In this document: piece by piece, positions 58,438-64,000 of the stretch
Position numbering within the stretch: the stretch's first letter is position 1
Layout of the letters: the number at the start of each line of letters is the position of its first letter
Source: DATARH01 sp035504235
GTDB taxonomy: Bacteria; Pseudomonadota; Alphaproteobacteria; ATCC43930; CGMCC-115725
Direction of reading: 5' to 3'
DNA: 64,000 nt
Assembly (NCBI GenBank): GCA_035504235.1
Contig: DATJSH010000104.1
Location: forward strand, 10,786 to 74,785
Program-made: the position numbers and the translations under genes
Notes under the pieces: generated by a model
Database searches by the model: none
What the model was told of the DNA's origin: nothing
Seen by the model: only the letters and a program-made list of their open reading frames with translations

Positions 58438-58667
58438 AATGCCTCGGCGATGTGCGGAAGGTCGGGCGCGGCGGAGCCCGCCCCCTTCCTTTAAAGCAAG
58501 TCTCGCCCTGGCGGAACCCGGTCGCGCGGCTTTGTCATCAAATCGCCAGTTAGGCGAAATTGCGGCGGCGGGATGGGCAAAATGCCGCGAAATCACCGAC
58601 GAGGGGTCACATTGCGGACACGCTTGAAGGCGATCTTGCGTACAGCTGAGTGACATGGGAGGGAATC

Positions 58668-58844
58668 ATGGCCGGACGCACCGAATGCTGCCGCTATGAA
58701 CCGAGCCTCGACGAGCTGCTCGCCGACGACATCATGCAGCCGGTGCTGCAAAGCGCCGGCTATGACCGCGAACGCTTTCACGACCTGATGGTCGAGACCG
58801 GCGAGCGCGTCCGGCTGTCACGCGAGGCCGACGAACGGGATTAG
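58668..58844 (+). CDS. Small conserved protein of unknown function
   Basis: A 58-residue protein, MAGRTECCRYEPSLDELLAD and onwards, preceded by a strong GGGAGGGA site at the right spacing. The PSLDELLADDIMQPVL...GYDRERFHDLM pattern recurs in small alphaproteobacterial proteins without known function. It is soluble with one predicted helix and two adjacent cysteines near the N-terminus. It is divergent from hpnN across 230 bases in which I see no other gene. Confidence 0.6.
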   Translation: MAGRTECCRYEPSLDELLADDIMQPVLQSAGYDRERFHDLMVETGERVRLSREADERD

Positions 58845-58861
58845 CCCCACCTGCGCTGACG

Positions 58862-58976
58862 CGCTCCCTCCCCCGGGATGGGGAGGGTCGGGGTGGGGTG
58901 CCGAAGATCCGCGCCGCGACGGCGGCGATCACTCCCTCCCTGCCTCCCCCTGCAGGGGGAGGAGGTTCTCGTGGCG
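58862..58976. repeat. GC-rich intergenic repeat (CCTCCCCC family)
   Basis: CTCCCTCCCCCGGG...GGGGAGGG and CTCCCCCTGCAGGGGGAG form two adjacent hairpins in the convergent gap between the small protein gene and the histidine kinase gene. The wording matches a frequent alphaproteobacterial repeat, and it could also help end transcription. Confidence 0.5.
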
Positions 58977-58978
58977 GC

Positions 58979-60394
58979 CTACAGCGCCGCGAACTCCAGC
59001 CGCACCTTGAGGCCGGGCTGTCCCGACCCGGGATCGACTTCGCCCAGCGCCACGGTGCCATTGTGCAGCCGGGCGACCGCGCGCACCAGGCTGAGGCCCA
59101 ACCCGTTGCCCGGGGTGCTGCGGCTGGGTTCGAGACGCACGAAGCGGTCGAACACCACGTCGCGTTCTTCTTCGGGGATGCCCGGGCCGGTGTCGGAGAC
59201 TTCGAGCGCGGCGCGCCCGTCCTGCTGGTGCGCCGAAAGCAGCACCTCGCCGCCGCCGTATTTGAGCGCGTTGTCGAGCAGATTGGCGACCGCCTGCGAC
59301 AGCAAGTGCCGGTCGCCGCGGATCATGATGCCGGGCTCGACATCGATCTTTAGCGCGCAGCCCTTTTCCTCCGCGACGGGCTCGTAGAGCTCGGCGGCGG
59401 CGCGCGCGGTCTGGGCGAGGTCGAGAGGCTCGGCCTCGTTGCGGCGCGCGCCCGACTCGGCCTCGGCGATGTTGAGCAGCGCATTGAACGTCGCGAGCAG
59501 CCGGTCCGCCTCGTCGATCGCGGCTCGTACCGCCTCGGCTTGCGCGCCGTCTTCCAGCCCATTCGTACTATTGCTACCGATAAGGCTCAGCTCGAGACGC
59601 GCGCGCAGCCGGGCGAGGGGCGTGCGCAGATCGTGCGCGATATTGTCGCTGACCTCCCGCATCCCGGCCATCAGCCGTTCGATCTGGTCGAGCATGTTGT
59701 TGAGATTGGCGGCGAGCTGGTCGAACTCGTCGCGGCTCCCGCGCAACGGCACGCGGTCGGACAAATTTCCGCCCATCACCCGCTCGGCGGTGCGGTTGAC
59801 CTGCTCGACCCGGCGCAACAGGTTGCGGCTCATCACCGCGCCGCCGATGACCCCGACGACGAGCGCGACGAGGCCCGACCACAACAGCGTCATCTTGATG
59901 CGCTCGCGGTAGCGGGCGGCATCGCTAATGTCGCGCGCGACCAGCAAGCGATAGCCGTCTGGAATGACGATCAGCGCCCCCTGCGCCGGCTGCGTTTGGG
60001 TGACGCCCTTGATCTTCATCTGCACGTTGAAGGCGACGGGACCGGCCGCCACCGGCGTCCCCTCTGGCCACCCGGTGATGTTGCCGGCGAGCGGGTGACC
60101 GCTGCCATCGGTGACGAGATAGAGCATGCCGTCGCCGCGGTCGCCGGCGCTGCGCGCGGCGACGATCTGCACCAGCCCCGAAAGGCCGCGCTGCGCGTAC
60201 TGCTCGGCAAGGCCGGCGATTTCCGCATCGAGTGTCGCTTGGGTTTGCCGCTCGATGAAATCGGCGCTCATCCAATAGACGAAGAACAGCACCCCCAGCA
60301 CCGAGACGGCGAAGACGATAAAATACAGGCTGGCGAGGCGAAAGGCATGCGTGCGCACCAATCGCCGCAGATATGACAGGAGGCGCCGCAACAC
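58979..60394 (-). CDS. Sensor histidine kinase
   Basis: The 471-residue kinase has a first membrane helix (LASLYFIVFAVSVLGVLFFV), a periplasmic sensor of about 130 residues, a second helix (LLWSGLVALVVGVIGGAV) and a HAMP linker. The phosphorylated histidine is His254 in SDNIAHDLRTPLARL. The ATP site has NLLDNALKYG, DTGPGIPEEERDVVFDRF and GNGLGLSLVRAVARLHNG. It starts with GTG after the response-regulator stop with a one-base gap. The signal is unknown. Confidence 0.94.
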   Translation of the reverse strand: MLRRLLSYLRRLVRTHAFRLASLYFIVFAVSVLGVLFFVYWMSADFIERQTQATLDAEIAGLAEQYAQRGLSGLVQIVAARSAGDRGDGMLYLVTDGSGHPLAGNITGWPEGTPVAAGPVAFNVQMKIKGVTQTQPAQGALIVIPDGYRLLVARDISDAARYRERIKMTLLWSGLVALVVGVIGGAVMSRNLLRRVEQVNRTAERVMGGNLSDRVPLRGSRDEFDQLAANLNNMLDQIERLMAGMREVSDNIAHDLRTPLARLRARLELSLIGSNSTNGLEDGAQAEAVRAAIDEADRLLATFNALLNIAEAESGARRNEAEPLDLAQTARAAAELYEPVAEEKGCALKIDVEPGIMIRGDRHLLSQAVANLLDNALKYGGGEVLLSAHQQDGRAALEVSDTGPGIPEEERDVVFDRFVRLEPSRSTPGNGLGLSLVRAVARLHNGTVALGEVDPGSGQPGLKVRLEFAAL

Positions 60395-60395
60395 C

Positions 60396-61073
60396 TTAAT
60401 CCGCGGCGCGCAGGCAGTAGCCGGCGCCGCGCACGGTGTGGATCAGCGGCCGCTCGAAATTGCGGTCGATCTTTTGCCGCAGGCGGCTCACATGGACGTC
60501 GATGACATTGGTTTGCGGGTCGAAATGGTAGTCCCACACGTGCTCCAGCAGCATGGTGCGGGTCACCACGTGGCCGGTGTTGCGCATCAGATATTCGAGC
60601 AGCTGAAACTCGCGCGGCAACAGGTCGATCCCCGTCTCGCCGCGCCTGACCGAGCGGGTGAGCAGGTCGAGCTCCAAGTCGGCGACGCGCAGTTTTGTCG
60701 TCGCCGTGCTTGCCGCACCGCGCCGCAGCAACGCTTCGATCCGCGCCAGAAGCTCGCTGAACGCGAAAGGCTTCACCAGATAGTCGTCGCCGCCGGCGCG
60801 CAGCCCCTTGACCCGGTCGTCGACGCTGCCCAGCGCCGACAGAATCAAGGACGGGGTGCCGATTTCGGCGGCGCGCAGCGCGCCGAGCATCGCCAGCCCG
60901 TCCATTCCCGGCAGCATGCGGTCGATGATGATCGCGTCGTAGCTGCCCGAGCTGGCAAGGAACAGCCCTTCGCGCCCGTCGCCCGACTGGTCCACCGTGT
61001 AACCGCTTTCCGACAGTCCCTTGACGAGGTAGTTGGCGGTTTCGCGATCGTCCTCGACGACGAGCAGTTTCAT
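60396..61073 (-). CDS. OmpR-family response regulator
   Basis: The 225-residue regulator has a receiver domain (MKLLVVEDDRETANYL; phosphorylated Asp51 in IIIDRMLPGMDGL; Lys in VKPFAFSELLARI). A C-terminal winged helix follows (LPREFQLLEYLMRNTGHVVT, VIDVHVSRLRQKIDRNFERP, LIHTVRGAGYCLR). It forms an operon with the kinase downstream. ATG 61073 was chosen as the conserved family start; the frame is open 48 codons further without support. Confidence 0.95.
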   Translation of the reverse strand: MKLLVVEDDRETANYLVKGLSESGYTVDQSGDGREGLFLASSGSYDAIIIDRMLPGMDGLAMLGALRAAEIGTPSLILSALGSVDDRVKGLRAGGDDYLVKPFAFSELLARIEALLRRGAASTATTKLRVADLELDLLTRSVRRGETGIDLLPREFQLLEYLMRNTGHVVTRTMLLEHVWDYHFDPQTNVIDVHVSRLRQKIDRNFERPLIHTVRGAGYCLRAAD

Positions 61074-61374
61074 GGCGTTCGCCCACCTTCGCGGGCAGTG
61101 AATTTCGTTCGTCGATTTCAAGTCGTTACGCTGCGACGCGGACGCAAGATGCGGCGCGGCGACATTACCAAAGCTTAATCTGCCTGCGCGCCGAAACGAG
61201 CGCGGCAGGCACCGCACGGGCGACCGGCCAAAAGCGATTCGCGGATTAGCGCCGCCGGTATGAACGATCGATCGGAGTTATCTGCGTCATTACACGGCCT
61301 TAGCCGTTCGACAGCGGCGGCGCCGATGGGTCGGCTAAGCTCGGCCAGTTTGCATACACCGCAACAGGGGCGCG
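61074..61374. other. Divergent intergenic region, no gene seen
   Basis: These 301 bases separate the two-component operon (minus) from the outer-membrane protein gene (plus). An inverted repeat CTTAGCCG (61299-61306)/CGGCTAAG (61332-61339) lies 35 bases ahead of the latter. ACATTACCAAAGCTTAATC around 61161-61179 is an AT-richer stretch that could hold the two-component promoter. I see no coding signal. Confidence 0.5.
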
Positions 61375-62409
61375 ATGTCGGTTCGAACGTTGGGCATGGT
61401 TTCCGGAATGGCGATGCTTGCCGCATTCTCAGCGCAAGGCGCAGAGCCGGTCGACGATATTGTCGGTCCAGTCGTGGATCCGCAGACGGTGGCGTCTCCG
61501 GACACGCCGCCGCCAATCGCGGCCACCGCGACGCCCCTGGTGACGGCAAACCCGCAACTCGTAGCGCCATCGACCTCTTGGGCCCCGGCACCGACTGCCG
61601 CCACCGTTACCGTAGCGACTCCGCCGGCGGCCGCGCCACCGCCCGCTGACCTTCCCAGCCCCGCCGCTTACCAACCGTGGACCCTGCCCGAGCTGGACCA
61701 GCGGTGGCGCGGATTTTACGGCGGCCTCAACCTTGGCTATGGCTGGATCGCCGGAACATCGGGGAGCAACTGCACCAATACGGTTACCGACTCGCAGAGC
61801 GGCTGCACGCTCATCCCCGAAACCGGTCCGAACCCATCGGGCCCGGTTGGCGGCGGCCAAGTGGGATATATGGCGCCGATCTATCCCGGCCCCTTCATGC
61901 TGATGGTCGGTGGCGAGTTCGACGTGGAGGGAACCGGCTTGAGCGGCACCCAAAGCATCGCGCCGCCAATTCCCCTCTCCGGCTTTTCCCCGTGCACGAC
62001 GTGCAGCTTTTTCGCAAAGGAGTCGCTGTCGTGGCTGGCGTCGCTGCGAGCCCGTGTCGGCGTACCCGTCGGGCGGGTGCTGGTCTACGGCACGGGCGGG
62101 GTGATGTTCGGCAGCGCCAACGTGTCGCAGAGCATCAGTTTCACCAATACCGACGCGGGGTCGTATCAGGCAGCGGCTAAACAGGACCTCGTCGGGCCGA
62201 CCGTCGGCGGCGGCGTGGAATTTCTCGCCGACGGTCCCTGGTCGGTGCGCCTCGAAGGGCTCTACTACGATCTCGGCTCGATACGGACCGTCGCCCAGCC
62301 GACCGGCACCGCCTTCGTCAATTTCAATAACGAGAAGACCTTCGGTTTTCGGGGGGGCATCATTCGCCTTGCGGTCAATTTCCATCTCGGCGATTTCGGC
62401 GACCAGTAG
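61375..62409 (+). CDS. Outer-membrane beta-barrel protein (Omp25/porin-like)
   Basis: The 344-residue exported protein has a signal peptide (GMVSGMAMLAAFSAQGA), then a Pro/Ala/Thr-rich linker of about 85 residues, then an eight-stranded barrel like those of alphaproteobacterial Omp25/Omp31 proteins. Barrel motifs include WRGFYGGLNLGYGWIAG, VGGGQVGYM, GGEFDVEGTGLSG, ARVGVPVGRVLVYGTGGVMF, YYDLGSI and the C-terminal RLAVNFHLGDFGDQ. The long linker is unusual and may span the peptidoglycan. The divergent two-component system might control it. Confidence 0.82.
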   Translation: MSVRTLGMVSGMAMLAAFSAQGAEPVDDIVGPVVDPQTVASPDTPPPIAATATPLVTANPQLVAPSTSWAPAPTAATVTVATPPAAAPPPADLPSPAAYQPWTLPELDQRWRGFYGGLNLGYGWIAGTSGSNCTNTVTDSQSGCTLIPETGPNPSGPVGGGQVGYMAPIYPGPFMLMVGGEFDVEGTGLSGTQSIAPPIPLSGFSPCTTCSFFAKESLSWLASLRARVGVPVGRVLVYGTGGVMFGSANVSQSISFTNTDAGSYQAAAKQDLVGPTVGGGVEFLADGPWSVRLEGLYYDLGSIRTVAQPTGTAFVNFNNEKTFGFRGGIIRLAVNFHLGDFGDQ

Positions 62410-62527
62410 CGGCGACGGCCGCCCGGCCGGCGGCCACGCGCGGCACAATACGTAGCCCAGCACAAACAGAGTTTCGCCTGCGGCGTATTTTCGGCTTGAC
62501 CGGGGCACGGCAAGCAACGACATATCA

Positions 62528-62544
62528 CGTACTAAATTAGTACG
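62528..62544 (+). promoter_or_regulatory. Palindrome CGTACTAA-A-TTAGTACG, probable Rrf2 operator
   Basis: Perfect eight-base arms CGTACTAA and TTAGTACG flank one A. It lies 18 bases before the ATG of the Rrf2 regulator that precedes sufB. Autoregulated Rrf2/IscR genes carry such AT-centred palindromes over their promoter, so it is the likely binding site. Confidence 0.65.
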
Positions 62545-62562
62545 AATTGGCTGCGGAACCGC

Positions 62563-63038
62563 ATGATCATCCTCTCGAAGCTGGCCGATTACGGCGTCAT
62601 CGTCGCGACCCATCTGGCGCTCGCGCCCGACCGCCAGGAAAACGCCGCCTCGGTCGCCGCTGCGACGCGGCTGCCGCTGGCGACCGTCGCCAAGCTGTTG
62701 AAGGCGCTCGCGCATGCCGGGGTGGTCGTCGCAACGCGCGGCGCGGCGGGAGGTTATCGCCTGGCGCGGCCGGCGGCGCAAATCTCGATTGCCGAGGTGG
62801 TCACGGCGATCGATGGCGATATCGGCCTCACCCAATGCTCGGTGCATGTCGACGAATGCACGCACACCCAGTACTGCCCGACCCGGCCGCATTGGGCGGC
62901 GATCAACCGCGCCGTCGGCGAGGCGCTGCGCGCGGTGGCGCTCGATGAGATGATTTCGCCCTACGCGTTCCTGCCGGCGGTCGCCCTACCGGTGGTCGCG
63001 ATGAGTGCGCACGAGGCGGCCCGCAAGAGGACAGCTCA

Positions 63039-63042
<4 letters not shown>
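62563..63042 (+). CDS. Rrf2-family SUF system regulator
   Basis: The 159-residue protein starts MIILSKLADYGVIVATHLAL, a winged helix of the Rrf2/IscR family, with LPLATVAKLLKALAHAGVVV and TRGAAGGYRLARPAAQISIA. The cluster-binding region has three cysteines, QCSVHVDECTHTQYCP. It probably senses [2Fe-2S] status and represses or activates the suf genes. Its stop overlaps the sufB ATG. A palindrome just upstream suggests autoregulation. Confidence 0.92.

Positions 63043-64000
<958 letters not shown>

Noticed and set aside
58438..58656. N-terminal extension of HpnN to 58656
   Set aside because: The first 73 codons are Arg/Pro/Ser-rich without conservation, while GTG 58437 has GAGG at good spacing and directly precedes the conserved IAALIVRLVDFSRR start.

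Overview
The window is about 64 kb of GC-rich DNA from an alphaproteobacterium. The evidence is a complete alphaproteobacterial-style hopanoid (hpn) locus, a TrcR-type (DUF1013) cell-cycle regulator next to a DUF1192 gene, PAS_5 and ParBc_2 family proteins, an NAD-dependent fds-type formate dehydrogenase with a fused GB subunit, and an Rrf2-type SUF regulator directly ahead of sufB. The order cannot be fixed from sequence alone; a Rhodospirillales-like or Rhizobiales-like soil or environmental bacterium fits the CoA-centred catabolism. I see no rRNA, tRNA, CRISPR array, insertion sequence or prophage, so this is mostly ordinary chromosome. It is dotted with short imperfect palindromic intergenic repeats.

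Layout. 0-3.4 kb: a 3-oxoacid CoA-transferase pair (minus strand) with an unusual leader hairpin set, back to back with a TPP riboswitch that controls thiO-thiS-thiG. 3.5-9.97 kb: rhomboid protease, PAS protein, a class A penicillin-binding protein (PBP1A), a DUF1499 protein, a luciferase-like monooxygenase and cyanase. 10-18.6 kb: CoA/acyl metabolism (family III CoA-transferase plus CitE-like lyase, GST, acyl-CoA carboxyltransferase, MaoC hydratase, AA_synth), a pair of small envelope proteins, a quinone reductase and a GNAT protein. 18.8-24.9 kb: a branched-chain amino acid/urea-type ABC importer with two tandem substrate-binding proteins and livHMGF. 24.9-28.6 kb: CapA-like, TrcR, DUF1192, an NAD-dependent epimerase and a ParB-like protein.

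28.6-40.6 kb is an oxalate-to-CO2 module. It holds oxalyl-CoA decarboxylase (oxc), a small catalase-like protein, an uncharacterised protein, a MEDS sensor protein, and an operon of gntR, frc (formyl-CoA:oxalate CoA-transferase), fdsGB (fused), two small inserted genes, and fdsA. Frc and Oxc would turn oxalate into formate, and the Fds enzyme would oxidise formate to CO2 with NADH production. A 22-bp perfect palindrome lies just upstream of gntR. The two inserted genes include one that is visibly AT-richer than its surroundings.

41.3-58.4 kb is the hopanoid locus: hpnA, hpnC, hpnD, hpnE and shc (squalene synthesis and cyclisation), hpnG and hpnH (adenosylhopane chemistry), ispH (isoprenoid precursor supply), hpnM, an MlaA-type outer-membrane lipoprotein, hpnI, hpnJ and hpnK (side-chain sugar/cyclitol modification) and hpnN (RND exporter). 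The mix of HpnN, an MlaC-like HpnM and MlaA suggests a hopanoid route from inner to outer membrane. The window ends with a two-component system, a beta-barrel outer-membrane protein, and the start of a suf operon (Rrf2 regulator, then sufB cut by the window edge).

The points most worth checking are: apparent AUC start codons after perfect Shine-Dalgarno sequences (thiO, PAS protein); a terminator followed by a ribosome-site-masking hairpin ahead of scoA; an array of AGGAGG motifs in alternating orientation at 12.9 kb; the two-gene insertion inside the fds operon; a decayed AbrB antitoxin that kept its operator; the 158-bp antisense overlap of hpnK and hpnN; and the HpnN/HpnM/MlaA combination.
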